Source: CAZQRP01 sp964596125 | GTDB taxonomy: Bacteria; Chloroflexota; Dehalococcoidia; GIF9; UBA5629 | Length of the DNA stretch: 64,000 nucleotides | Assembly (NCBI GenBank): GCA_964596125.1 | Contig: CAZQRP010000001.1 | Coordinates: forward strand, 255,361 to 319,360 | Direction of reading: 5' to 3' | In this document: positions 17,005 through 25,226 of the stretch, one piece after another | How positions within the stretch are numbered: the first letter of the stretch is position 1 | Layout of the letters: each line of letters begins with the position of its first letter | The notes under the pieces: model-generated | What the model was told of the DNA's origin: nothing | Databases searched by the model: none | Seen by the model: the letters and a program-made list of their open reading frames with translations, nothing else | Position numbers and translations under genes: made by a program

Positions 17005-17421
17005 GCTAGCTCCTTAAATAAACTCATTTGAGTGGCCGGGTATACCTGTATCATCCAGTAATGGCCAGGATCAGGATGGCCTGGTTTAGAAATGTACTGA
17101 AACCGTACCTCAAGTATATACCTATTTTCAGTCTCTGTGTAGCTAAACTACTCAATTATATCATAAGGCTTTTGGGAGGTCGTTTACCATTTTGTTTCAT
17201 TAGTACTGTTTCGTGCGTACTGTCTCTCTTCTTACCTGTGGCGTGAGGCAATGCGGCGTTTGGGATTATCGTTTCACATGAGACTAATTTGGCGGGGACA
17301 ATAAAGTGCGGGTGCTTGTTCAGGATGTAACATTCTGAAGGGTAGCGATTGTTACAGAACGGACTGACCTTATATATGCTGTTTTTATACTAGCAGGTTA
17401 AATCTGGTTACGGCAGATGTT
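17005..17421. other. Intergenic region upstream of glcD
   Basis: About 415 bases without a supported gene. A short CTCATTTGAG palindrome at 17018-17027 lies just upstream of the glcD ribosome site. The rest shows no recognised element. Confidence 0.35.
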
Positions 17422-17811
17422 TTAGCCGTTCCCGGTTAACAGGTGCCGGTCGATACTATAGCCGAGACCTGTGGTTACTACAGGAATAATGAGATAGGTC
17501 AGCCCTATGTCCATCAGGTAGTTTAGCAGAGTCATTTTCATGGGGCCCCACATAAACAGTAGAAGGTCCAGAATTATGTTAATTACTAGCCACATACTAC
17601 CGATGATAATTCCTGTCTTGAGAAAACTGGTCTTTTGTTTCCTGAGATAAATAATTAAGAAGAGTAGCGTGCATATCGTTATTACTACAGGCATAATCGA
17701 TTCAAATAAAGCTGGGGTAGCGGTTTTTAACGGAGAGATAAGAATTGAAACTATGAATACTATCAGCCATACCAGGAATCCGAATAATGTGATTTTCAGG
17801 TACTTTTTCAT
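17422..17811 (-). CDS. Small four-helix membrane protein, unknown function
   Basis: Starting at ATG 17811 the protein has 129 residues and about four hydrophobic helices (FGFLVWLIVFIVSILI, IMPVVITICTLLFLIIYL, GIIIGSMWLVINIILDLLLF, LTYLIIPVVTTGLG). I prefer this ATG to one seven codons upstream because AAAGGAG sits seven bases before it. It follows the BtrH-like gene by 13 bases and is probably in one operon with padR. I do not recognise the family. Confidence 0.65.
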   Translation of the reverse strand: MKKYLKITLFGFLVWLIVFIVSILISPLKTATPALFESIMPVVITICTLLFLIIYLRKQKTSFLKTGIIIGSMWLVINIILDLLLFMWGPMKMTLLNYLMDIGLTYLIIPVVTTGLGYSIDRHLLTGNG

Positions 17812-17824
17812 ATTCAGTCTCCTT

Positions 17825-18979
17825 TTACCCAATGATGCTATTGAGCTTTTCCAGTGCTTTATGTTCTATCTTGCTGCATTTTAAAATACTCTGCTGCACA
17901 TCGGCTAAAAATACGGGTGCACTTTTTAGATCTTCTACGGCCTTTCCCATCAGTTCGTCAAACTCTCCATTGATCTTTATCATTGCATCGAGAGTGCCCG
18001 GTCCCTGCTCTTCAAACAATATATTCTTTTCGAACATGAGCTCTCGCATTCTTTTCAGATTGGGCCAGGTATCTGGCAGCAGCCCGGTGGCAATCTCACT
18101 CCAGACTCCTGCTGACTCGTTCATCATTTCGGCTATACCTTTCAGGGCTGGTCTGTTGATTATTGAAGATGCTTCTTCCAGAAAGCGGGCATACATGGGG
18201 CGGAAAGCGCTCCCGCCGGTGCCGCCAATTTCAATATATATGAAGCCATTCATCAGAGTGCCCAGAAGATTCATTCCCTTGAATTGCTCCGGCCATTTCG
18301 TCACGACCCTTGCCCACTTTTCCATCCCGTTAATCCCGATATTCTTGATTGGAGGCTTTAACATGGTGTGGCAGCATTCTCTAATGCTCGTCTTAATACC
18401 TTCTTCCAGGTTACCGATTTTCGCGGGGTATTTTATCTTCAGTAGCTTGTGTTTGGGTGGGAAGGGGGGGAATTTTGAAGCCCGTGCCCTGGCTAAATCG
18501 GCTATACGTGCTGTTACAGGATTTTTACCCCGGTCATAGATGTAAACTTCGTCCTTTTTTTCATCCAGACCAAACACGACTATGACGTGGCCTCCGAAAT
18601 GAGCTACTTCAGGCAGTGCCAGATAAGGAAGATAGACCATATCCACATGGATAACTGCCGGCTCACCGGCATGAAGGAGTTTGATGAGTTCATCGTATCC
18701 TCGTATTGGGCTGGATGTTTCCATGACACTCAGGTCAGCACCGATCCGCTTGAGGATGTTTGCAGGAAAATCAGTGCCTTTGCCATAACGTGTGCCGACA
18801 AAAGGGCTCGGCATCGCCTTCATATGCCAGTAGATAAAGCCGATTCCTCCACCAAGTCCAAAAAGCATTTCTTCTGACAGTGCCAGTCCATGATAATCCA
18901 GGGCTCTCTTTAAGGAACCGGTTTCACAGTGTTTTCCGATAAACGGTTTAAATCCTTGAAGAATAATACTTTCTGACAA
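17825..18979 (-). CDS. BtrH_N / DUF4872 domain protein
   Basis: The N-terminal part (KHCETGSLKRALDYHGLALS, then LFGLGGGIGFIYW) is the BtrH_N domain, named from the butirosin-cluster acyltransferase BtrH, with candidate nucleophile C18. The C-terminal half fits DUF4872. BtrH moves an acyl group from a carrier protein to an antibiotic; no carrier or biosynthetic cluster is nearby here, so the substrate is unknown. I take TTG 18979 as the start (384 residues): AAAGGAGG lies seven bases before it, and a longer reading from 19015 would translate the ribosome site itself as KGG. The gene sits between padR and a small membrane protein, so it is the probable PadR target. Confidence 0.8.
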   Translation of the reverse strand: MSESIILQGFKPFIGKHCETGSLKRALDYHGLALSEEMLFGLGGGIGFIYWHMKAMPSPFVGTRYGKGTDFPANILKRIGADLSVMETSSPIRGYDELIKLLHAGEPAVIHVDMVYLPYLALPEVAHFGGHVIVVFGLDEKKDEVYIYDRGKNPVTARIADLARARASKFPPFPPKHKLLKIKYPAKIGNLEEGIKTSIRECCHTMLKPPIKNIGINGMEKWARVVTKWPEQFKGMNLLGTLMNGFIYIEIGGTGGSAFRPMYARFLEEASSIINRPALKGIAEMMNESAGVWSEIATGLLPDTWPNLKRMRELMFEKNILFEEQGPGTLDAMIKINGEFDELMGKAVEDLKSAPVFLADVQQSILKCSKIEHKALEKLNSIIG

Positions 18980-19024
18980 TTCGTTGCCTCCTTTATATGT
19001 TATTTTTCGACTCAAAATACGATA

Positions 19025-19561
19025 TTAAGGTTCACCTGACATACTCCGCAGGCGAGTGGTGAAGTCCTCCAGCCAGGACTCCTCTGCTTTCGCCAGGAGA
19101 TAACCCAGATCGAACATTGCCTGTGCTTCCATGGGCATCTGCTGGCTAGACTGGCTTGCCTCGTTTAGCTGTTTCAGGCGGGCACGGACTGCCAACGCAT
19201 GCTCGGCTAGCGCTTGGTGCGCCTTTTCACGGTCGATATGTTGTAAAAGAGCGACACCGACATAGAATGTCGACGGCAGGGGTAACCGCTGGGCTAACCG
19301 TTTCAACGCTTGACCGGTCAGATGCCTCTTTCCAATGGAGGTGATAGCAAAGACCCTCCGGACCGGTCCTTGAGCTGATTTTTCCTGTCTGGAAGTAACC
19401 AGCCCCTTACCTTCTAATTTGGATAGAACATGATAGATTGAGGAAAAACCGATTTCAGCCCAATGGCGTATGTTTCGTTCCTTTATTTTCTTTTCGATCT
19501 GATATCCGTAGCAATCTTCCTCGGCGAGCAGACCGAGGACTATGAGCTCACTGTTGGTCAT
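19025..19561 (-). CDS. PadR family transcriptional regulator
   Basis: From ATG 19561 the protein has 178 residues. The N-terminal winged helix (SELIVLGLLAEEDCYGYQIEKKI, shown here as two stretches: helix 1 ends at LLAEE, then YGYQIEKKI) is typical PadR, with SSIYHVLSKLEGKGLV as recognition helix and wing. The C-terminal part is a helical dimer domain as in PadR subfamily 2. A shorter start than 19585 is chosen because AGGT lies six bases before ATG 19561. Upstream is a 34-bp palindrome with ATGT/ACAT ends that overlaps the promoter, so the protein probably represses its own operon, including the BtrH-like and membrane genes. Confidence 0.9.
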   Translation of the reverse strand: MTNSELIVLGLLAEEDCYGYQIEKKIKERNIRHWAEIGFSSIYHVLSKLEGKGLVTSRQEKSAQGPVRRVFAITSIGKRHLTGQALKRLAQRLPLPSTFYVGVALLQHIDREKAHQALAEHALAVRARLKQLNEASQSSQQMPMEAQAMFDLGYLLAKAEESWLEDFTTRLRSMSGEP

Positions 19562-19600
19562 GATCTTACCTGTCTTAATACGCATCGGTTAGTCATGAAA

Positions 19601-19634
19601 AAATGTACTATTCTAATATTAGAATAGTACATTT
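19601..19634. promoter_or_regulatory. 34-bp perfect palindrome, probable PadR operator
   Basis: The block is its own reverse complement over 34 bases; its outer arms read AAATGTACTATT and AATAGTACATTT. PadR proteins bind ATGT-N-ACAT palindromes. It starts 40 bases upstream of the padR start and covers the -10 box, which suits repression. Confidence 0.8.
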
Positions 19635-19649
19635 ACTTGATTTTTGCAA
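19621..19649 (-). promoter_or_regulatory. padR operon promoter
   Basis: On the reverse strand TTGCAA (19649-19644) and TATTCT (19626-19621) are 17 bases apart; the -10 lies within the 34-bp palindrome. Confidence 0.55.
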
Positions 19650-19958
19650 CTTTTTAAGCATTTTCTGCTTCTTATTTTTATGTGGTTTTCAGAAATATAC
19701 GGACGGGTCAGGGCTAAAATCGTACGAGGTCCTGTTTTAATTACTCTATCTGTTTTCTCTATCTTTTTGGAGGCTGGCAACCAGGTTTGTTATTTGCTTT
19801 TACGTCTGCCTGCGGCGTTTGTAGAACTGATTGGATATGGTGAGTATGGATGTTGAGATTAATATTCAGCGGTCTTTGAGAGGGTACTTCATCGCATGAA
19901 GCCGACCATGAAGAGCTTGTTCACCGGGATATGGTGTTAGGACTTCGAAGTTGGATTA
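19650..19958. other. Intergenic region between padR and the hybrid kinase gene
   Basis: About 310 bases with no supported gene; the only pattern seen is a 10-bp ACTTCGAAGT palindrome near 19939-19948, close to the hybrid-kinase stop. Confidence 0.3.
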
Positions 19959-21854
19959 TTAATTCATACCAGATATTACTTTATGCAATATTTTACTCAG
20001 TTCCGAGATTTCATATGGTTTTACAATAGCGTCGCTGAAGCCCCATTTTTTGGAGTCGGCCAATATCGGATGAACGGAATAACCGCTCGATACAATTGCT
20101 TTAACTTCCGGATTTAACTTCTGTATTTTTTTTATGGCTTCTTTACCGCCCATCCCCCCGGCAACAGTTAAATCTAAAATAACTGCGTCGAAAGGTCTAT
20201 TGGATTCCATTGCTTTTTTATATGACTCAATAGCTTTCGCACCGTCTCTTGCCTGTTCAACCTCGTATCCGATATACTTCAGCATCTCTCCCGTAGCGTC
20301 TCCTATTTCCTCGTCATCATCCATAACCAGGATCTTTCCTTTACCGACGACAGGTTTTCCTTCCGCAGCTTTCTTCTTGGGGACTCTTTTTTGGGAGGCC
20401 GGTAGATAGATGTAGAAGGTTGTCCCTTTTCCGAGTCCTGATTCTGCGGTGAGCAGCCCGCCGTGATTTTTAGCTATCGAGTAGGAGGTTGTAAGCCCGA
20501 GGCCGCTTCCTTTTTGCTTGGTTGTGAAATAGGGATCAAAAATCTTTGACAGAAATTCATCCGGTATTCCAATTCCCTGGTCTTCTACTGCTATTCGTAC
20601 ATATTTGCCTTCAGGTATCGGCAGGGCATCTTCTGCACAGACAATTGTATTGTCGGCGTGCACACTGATTATTCCTCCTTCCGGCATGGCGTCATCAGCG
20701 TTAATAATTAAATTCTGGATGACCTGGCCGATCTGGCCTTTATCAATTTCGACCGCCCAGAGATCGTCTGGTATAAAGAATTCACAACGGACATTGGAGC
20801 CTCGTAAAACGAAGCTGGCAGCATCTTTTGTTAAATCAAGGATAGATGCTGTTTCCTTGATTGGTACTCCGCCTCTGGCAAACGTAAGTAATTGCTGAGT
20901 CAAATCTTGTGCCCTTATTATCGCCTTTTCTGCTATGGTCAATTTTGTAAAAGCTTTATCTTCCGGTACTTCATACATCTTTGCCAGGGATACATTACTC
21001 ATAATGACCTGCAGAATATTGTTGAAATCATGGGCAATTCCGCCGGCAAGAAGGCCTACTGATTCAAACTTCTGGGCTCTGAGAAGTTCCTCCTCTAATT
21101 TTTTTCGCTCCGTAATATCTACAAATGAAGCCATCATGCAGATAGGTTTGCCAGCCTCGTCTTTAACCATGCTTGCCGAGAGTTGAGCATCGAATAATGA
21201 ACCATCTTTTCTCATGGCGACCAGTTCGCCTATCTGGTTTCCCTTTTTACGCAGTACTTTTATTACATCAAGGGCCGTCTCTTTTGACTGCCAGAGATTT
21301 ATAATAGGTTTGCCTAATATCTCCTTATCATTTTTATATCCCCATAATTTGAGAAAAGATGGATTTACATAGGTCAGGTTACCTTCAAGGTCGGCGAGTG
21401 CGATGCCACTAATTGAAGATACTATGGCACTATCTTTTATCCTCAGCGCTTCCTCTGCTTGCCGGTGCTCTCGGCGTACTACGGTCTCCCGCATCTCTCT
21501 CTGGATAGCGGGAATCAAGCGTGCGAGATTGCGTTTGGCTATAAAGTCATGCGCACCTGCATGTAAGGCTTCTACTGCTGCATCTTCGCCGATAACGCCC
21601 GAGGCGATGATGAACGGTAGATCAAGTCCCGTATCTTTCATCAGTGCCAGTGCTGCCGGTGCACTGAAATGTGGCATAGAGTAATCGGAAATAATGACGT
21701 CCCACGTTTTTTGCTCGAGTGCTGTACTCATAGCTTCGGGTGTGTCGACTCGCTCGAATGATACCTCGTAGCCGCCGCGCTTTAATTCGCGCGTCAGTAA
21801 TAAGGTATCATCTTCTGAGTCCTCGACGATCAATACCCGCAGCGGTGTGCCCAT
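19959..21854 (-). CDS. Hybrid histidine kinase: receiver - PAS - kinase - receiver
   Basis: The 631-residue protein has an N-terminal receiver domain with acidic pocket EDSEDD (11-16) and phosphoacceptor D57 (IISDYSM). Next is a PAS domain (about 140-250) and a HisKA region with the GIAHDFNN phospho-His motif. The HATPase has NLIINADDAMP, DQGIGIP and GSGLGLTTS. A C-terminal receiver (VMDDDEE, ILDLTVAGG) begins near 505. The H-box and G-boxes look intact. It has no DNA-binding or other output domain and no membrane helix, so it is cytosolic. Its start abuts the stop of the response regulator upstream, making a translationally linked set with the sensor kinase. Confidence 0.93.
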   Translation of the reverse strand: MGTPLRVLIVEDSEDDTLLLTRELKRGGYEVSFERVDTPEAMSTALEQKTWDVIISDYSMPHFSAPAALALMKDTGLDLPFIIASGVIGEDAAVEALHAGAHDFIAKRNLARLIPAIQREMRETVVRREHRQAEEALRIKDSAIVSSISGIALADLEGNLTYVNPSFLKLWGYKNDKEILGKPIINLWQSKETALDVIKVLRKKGNQIGELVAMRKDGSLFDAQLSASMVKDEAGKPICMMASFVDITERKKLEEELLRAQKFESVGLLAGGIAHDFNNILQVIMSNVSLAKMYEVPEDKAFTKLTIAEKAIIRAQDLTQQLLTFARGGVPIKETASILDLTKDAASFVLRGSNVRCEFFIPDDLWAVEIDKGQIGQVIQNLIINADDAMPEGGIISVHADNTIVCAEDALPIPEGKYVRIAVEDQGIGIPDEFLSKIFDPYFTTKQKGSGLGLTTSYSIAKNHGGLLTAESGLGKGTTFYIYLPASQKRVPKKKAAEGKPVVGKGKILVMDDDEEIGDATGEMLKYIGYEVEQARDGAKAIESYKKAMESNRPFDAVILDLTVAGGMGGKEAIKKIQKLNPEVKAIVSSGYSVHPILADSKKWGFSDAIVKPYEISELSKILHKVISGMN

Positions 21855-22304
21855 CTAAACTCCGACTCCTCTTGGTATGGCTTCGTTTAAGACCAACCAG
21901 TACAGTCCGAGGTTCATTATTGCCTCACTGAACTGGGCAAAGTCCACCGGCTTGCGGATGTAGCTATTAGCACCCAGCTCGTAGCCATTCAGGACATCTT
22001 GCTCCTCTTTCGATGAGGTAAGAATGATTACCGGAAGAAGCTTTGTTCTCGAGTCGGCCCGCAGGCGACGCAGTACTTCCATTCCATCCAGTCTCGGTAA
22101 TTTTAAATCGAGCAGGACTATTTCTGGCATCACGCTCGTGTCACGCCCGGCGTAGGCACCGGTAGCAAATAGATAGTCCAGTGCTTCTACTCCATCAGTG
22201 GCTACAACCACATCGTTCATAATATTGCTTTTCTTGAATGCGCGCATGGTCAATGCAACATCGTCAGGATTGTCTTCCACCAGTAGGATGACTTTTTTGT
22301 TCAT
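21855..22304 (-). CDS. Single-domain response regulator (Rcp1-like)
   Basis: This 149-residue receiver has the acidic pair in VEDNPDD, phosphoacceptor D66 (VLLDLKLP), T96-S97 and K118 (IRKPVDF). The long loop after helix 2 (FATGAYAGRDTSVMPE) is typical of Rcp1-type regulators that pair with PAS or phytochrome kinases. It has no output domain, so it passes a signal by protein contact or phosphate transfer. The stop codon is followed directly by the hybrid-kinase ATG, and the sensor kinase ends 24 bases upstream. Confidence 0.93.
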   Translation of the reverse strand: MNKKVILLVEDNPDDVALTMRAFKKSNIMNDVVVATDGVEALDYLFATGAYAGRDTSVMPEIVLLDLKLPRLDGMEVLRRLRADSRTKLLPVIILTSSKEEQDVLNGYELGANSYIRKPVDFAQFSEAIMNLGLYWLVLNEAIPRGVGV

Positions 22305-22328
22305 ATTGTTTCTCCTCCTTTTTTCAGG

Positions 22329-23492
22329 TTAACTGAGTGTGAATTCGAAGGTCGCCCCCTGGTCCACTGCCGCTTCAGCCCATACCTGACCGCCGTGGCG
22401 GTGGATTATACGCTTAATAGTGGCTAGGCCAATGCCGGTGCCTTCGAACTCGGCTGGAGAGTGAAGGCGCTGAAAGGCACCAAACAGCTTGTCCACATAG
22501 GCCATGTCAAAACCGACTCCATTGTCACGCACAAAATAGGTCGATTTACCGTTATTTCTTGTGTAACCGAATTCTATTCTGGCACAGGGACGTGTTCTGG
22601 TGAATTTCCAGGCATTGTCTAGCAGGTTTTGAAACACGGCATGCAGTAGCCTGGCATCCCCATTTGCCACTGCACCATCTGTGATAACAAACTCGACTTG
22701 TCGTTCCGGCTGGTTTTGCTGAAGCTCAGCTGTGATTGATCTTACCATAGCACTCAGATCTACCTTCTCTATATGCATATCGCTACGTGTTACCCGGGAC
22801 AGGGTCAACATATCGTCGATTAGCTGTGCCATATGTTGAGCAGCATGGCGAATTCTCTGGAGGTAGTCTTTACCTGACTCATCCAGTTGGTCACCGTAAT
22901 CCTCAAGCAGTGCCTGGCTGAAACCATCCATGCTGCGCAGCGGTGTACGCAGGTCGTGCGAGACAGAATAGGAAAAAGCTTCAAGTTCCTTATTGGCGGC
23001 CTGGAGTTGTAACGTAAGTTCATCCAGTTCACGGACTCGCTGCTCAAGCTCTTTATTCAGTTGCTGAATTTTCTCCCGTGATTGCTTGTGATCGGTTATG
23101 TCCATAAAGCTGCCAACGGCTGCGCGCTTTCCCTGATATGTCGTAGGAATGACACTTTCTAAAACCGATATGATGTCACCGTTTTTCTTGATAAACCTGT
23201 ACTCATAGGGTAGGTTACATATCCCTTTCAGATTTTCTATCGCCTTTTTTCTAACTCTCTCTTTATCTTCAGGATGGATCTGATTGATCGAATTAATACC
23301 GATGAGCTCTTTTTCACTGTAGCCGGTTAACTGCTGAAACGTAGCGTTAGAATATTGGACCTTCCCGTCCTGCACAATATAGATACCGATTTCGGCTCTC
23401 TGTATCAGGTCTTGGGCTAGGTTATCCGGAACTGGCAGCGCATCTTCACTTTGCTTTGATGGCTTTTCAACTGCATTCAACATAGTCGTCAT
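22329..23492 (-). CDS. PAS-domain sensor histidine kinase
   Basis: The 387-residue protein has one PAS domain (about 28-135, ending VGSFMDITDHKQ), a coiled-coil linker (REKIQQLNKELEQRVRELDE) and a HisKA helix with SYSVSHDLRTPLRSM. The HATPase has NLLDNAWKFT, VRDNGVGFDM and GTGIGLATIKRI. It resembles the kinase part of cyanobacterial phytochromes but lacks the GAF/PHY light-sensing part and has no membrane segment, so the signal is intracellular. No Cys pair or heme motif is seen in the PAS domain. It is the first gene of the three-gene relay and is preceded by a promoter with a palindromic spacer. Confidence 0.93.
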   Translation of the reverse strand: MTTMLNAVEKPSKQSEDALPVPDNLAQDLIQRAEIGIYIVQDGKVQYSNATFQQLTGYSEKELIGINSINQIHPEDKERVRKKAIENLKGICNLPYEYRFIKKNGDIISVLESVIPTTYQGKRAAVGSFMDITDHKQSREKIQQLNKELEQRVRELDELTLQLQAANKELEAFSYSVSHDLRTPLRSMDGFSQALLEDYGDQLDESGKDYLQRIRHAAQHMAQLIDDMLTLSRVTRSDMHIEKVDLSAMVRSITAELQQNQPERQVEFVITDGAVANGDARLLHAVFQNLLDNAWKFTRTRPCARIEFGYTRNNGKSTYFVRDNGVGFDMAYVDKLFGAFQRLHSPAEFEGTGIGLATIKRIIHRHGGQVWAEAAVDQGATFEFTLS

Positions 23493-23517
23493 GTTTGTCC
23501 TCGAAGTTTAAATAAAT

Positions 23518-23547
23518 ATAGTAGGTGCCTCAAAAACTTTTGAGCAA
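23518..23547 (-). promoter_or_regulatory. Sensor-kinase promoter with a palindrome in its spacer
   Basis: Reverse-strand TTGCTC (23547-23542) and TACTAT (23523-23518) are 18 bases apart. CTCAAAA-AC-TTTTGAG (23529-23544) overlaps the spacer and the -35, a natural operator position. Confidence 0.45.
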
Positions 23548-23947
23548 CTTTAGTATCTTATGTATTTCTTCGATAGTAAATAGCCCAAAAGTAATTTTAC
23601 ATATAGTAAAAAAGTACTACATGAGGAAGGTCGTATATGTGAAATGGATTAGCGAACAAGATTATAAAAAATGTATGCCTGAGTGGCCCTGAAATACCAG
23701 TAATCCACGAATGCTCATCACTGTGCCGTATTTGAGAGACATCCATATTTATGCAAGGGAACCATGACTGTAGTTTTTAATATAAAGATATAATTTGGAG
23801 AAGGTAAAAAAGGGCGGTGGGGCATTTTTGAGACTATAAAACGATGTTAATGGCTAAACATGAAATGGGTATGTGTTAATTTTTATCAACCTTCGGGTCT
23901 TATTGTAATTGTACAAGTCCTGGCAACTACGAGCGGCTCACCTGGTC
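23548..23947. other. Intergenic region upstream of the sensor kinase
   Basis: About 400 AT-rich bases between the kinase promoter and the end of the glucose dehydrogenase gene; no gene or RNA element is recognised. Confidence 0.35.
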
Positions 23948-25081
23948 TCATGGTTCAACCTCGATAACCGTCTTTATATGATTCGGGTCCCTTGAAGCGA
24001 AGGCTTGTTGATAGTCCCGGATTGAGAAGCGGTGTGTTATCATCTCGGCGAGTATGTTATCAAAAGAAGAGTCTATTGTCTCTATATGTCCCAGGGCCAT
24101 TTCGAAGTGGCTCCGGTTGGAGTTCACGCTGCCCACTATCACCTGGTTAGAGCGTACCAACTGACGTACCAACTGAGCAGCATCTACCTGAATAGCAAGG
24201 TCTCCCCGTGGAATGCCGGTCATAACATAAATGCTGCTTCGTGTCATGTAGTTGATCAGTTCAACAGCAGTATCCGCTGCACCGGAGGCTTCAAATATTA
24301 TATCAAGGTTGCCCTCCTGGCAGCAGATTCCTGCCAGTTCGTCGGGCTTCTTACCGCGTGCATCTAGGTAAATAGCTCCCATGTGTTTTACCAGGTGTGC
24401 CTTGGGACTGTCCTCTGGTACTATATCGGCAACATAAGTATGCACGTGAGCTGATCTTAGTACAGAGGTGGCCAGGAGACCCAGAGGTCCGGCTCCAACC
24501 ACGAGCGCTATTTTACACATGCCCCACTTCTCGGAGAGGAAACTATGATCTGGATGAGGACAGGTCCAGGGTAGGCGGGACTGTATAATTCTTATCTGCT
24601 CTATACCCTTTTCAGCGATGCTTAGCGGTTCGGTGAAAACTGCAAGTTTTACCAGGTGGGGAGGTACTTTAACTATATACTGCTCCCGGTCGACGACGAA
24701 CTGGGTCAAAAAACCGTCGACCTTATGAATGCCTCTTTCAGTATACAGACCTGTCATACACATATCGCTCTGATTATGCAAGCATGGGTGGCACTGTCCG
24801 CAGCCCCTTCGCACCGTCATTGTAACCGCATCTCCCGGTAGCAGTGATTTCACTGCGCTTCCTGTTGCCTCTACCACGCCGACCATTTCGTGGCCCATGG
24901 CCAGGTTGTTACGCCCCTCGGCTATATCTTTCAGCCCATAGCGGACCATGTTGTAGTCAGTACCATCTAGCCCCACCTCTTTTACCCGCACCAGTACCTC
25001 GTCCGAGGTTTTGATTACAGGAATGGGGATATCGAAGGCGTGTACACCAGACTTATCCCGTATTACTCCCACTGCTAACAA
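23948..25081 (-). CDS. gdh: Zinc-dependent glucose 1-dehydrogenase-like alcohol dehydrogenase
   Basis: This 377-residue medium-chain dehydrogenase resembles archaeal-type glucose dehydrogenases. The catalytic zinc region has GLDGTD (38-42, with D39 where many alcohol dehydrogenases have Cys, as in haloarchaeal GDH) and GHEMVG (H64, E65). The structural zinc ligands C94, C97, C100 and C108 are present, and VVGAGPLGLLA forms the NAD(P) site. It would oxidise glucose or a similar aldose to the lactone. No gluconate kinase or dehydratase is in the window, but 6-phosphogluconate dehydrogenase is close by. Substrate choice is inferred from family likeness. Confidence 0.82.
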   Translation of the reverse strand: MLAVGVIRDKSGVHAFDIPIPVIKTSDEVLVRVKEVGLDGTDYNMVRYGLKDIAEGRNNLAMGHEMVGVVEATGSAVKSLLPGDAVTMTVRRGCGQCHPCLHNQSDMCMTGLYTERGIHKVDGFLTQFVVDREQYIVKVPPHLVKLAVFTEPLSIAEKGIEQIRIIQSRLPWTCPHPDHSFLSEKWGMCKIALVVGAGPLGLLATSVLRSAHVHTYVADIVPEDSPKAHLVKHMGAIYLDARGKKPDELAGICCQEGNLDIIFEASGAADTAVELINYMTRSSIYVMTGIPRGDLAIQVDAAQLVRQLVRSNQVIVGSVNSNRSHFEMALGHIETIDSSFDNILAEMITHRFSIRDYQQAFASRDPNHIKTVIEVEP

Positions 25082-25226
25082 ATGCGATCCCTTCTTTCTG
25101 CCAGTACTTCATTATAGTACATCTTTTTATCCTCGAGTGATCTTAGAGTGGGATTTTATTACCGCCAGTTGAATCTGCCCCATCGTAAATTGTGAGCTAC
25201 ATGAATCCTTCCACAGAAGGCTGGAT

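Noticed and set aside
17832..18539. A 235-residue open frame on the + strand opposite the BtrH-like gene
   Set aside because: It is an antisense shadow with low-complexity Ser/Ile composition, no ribosome site and no family likeness; the reverse strand has a convincing protein.
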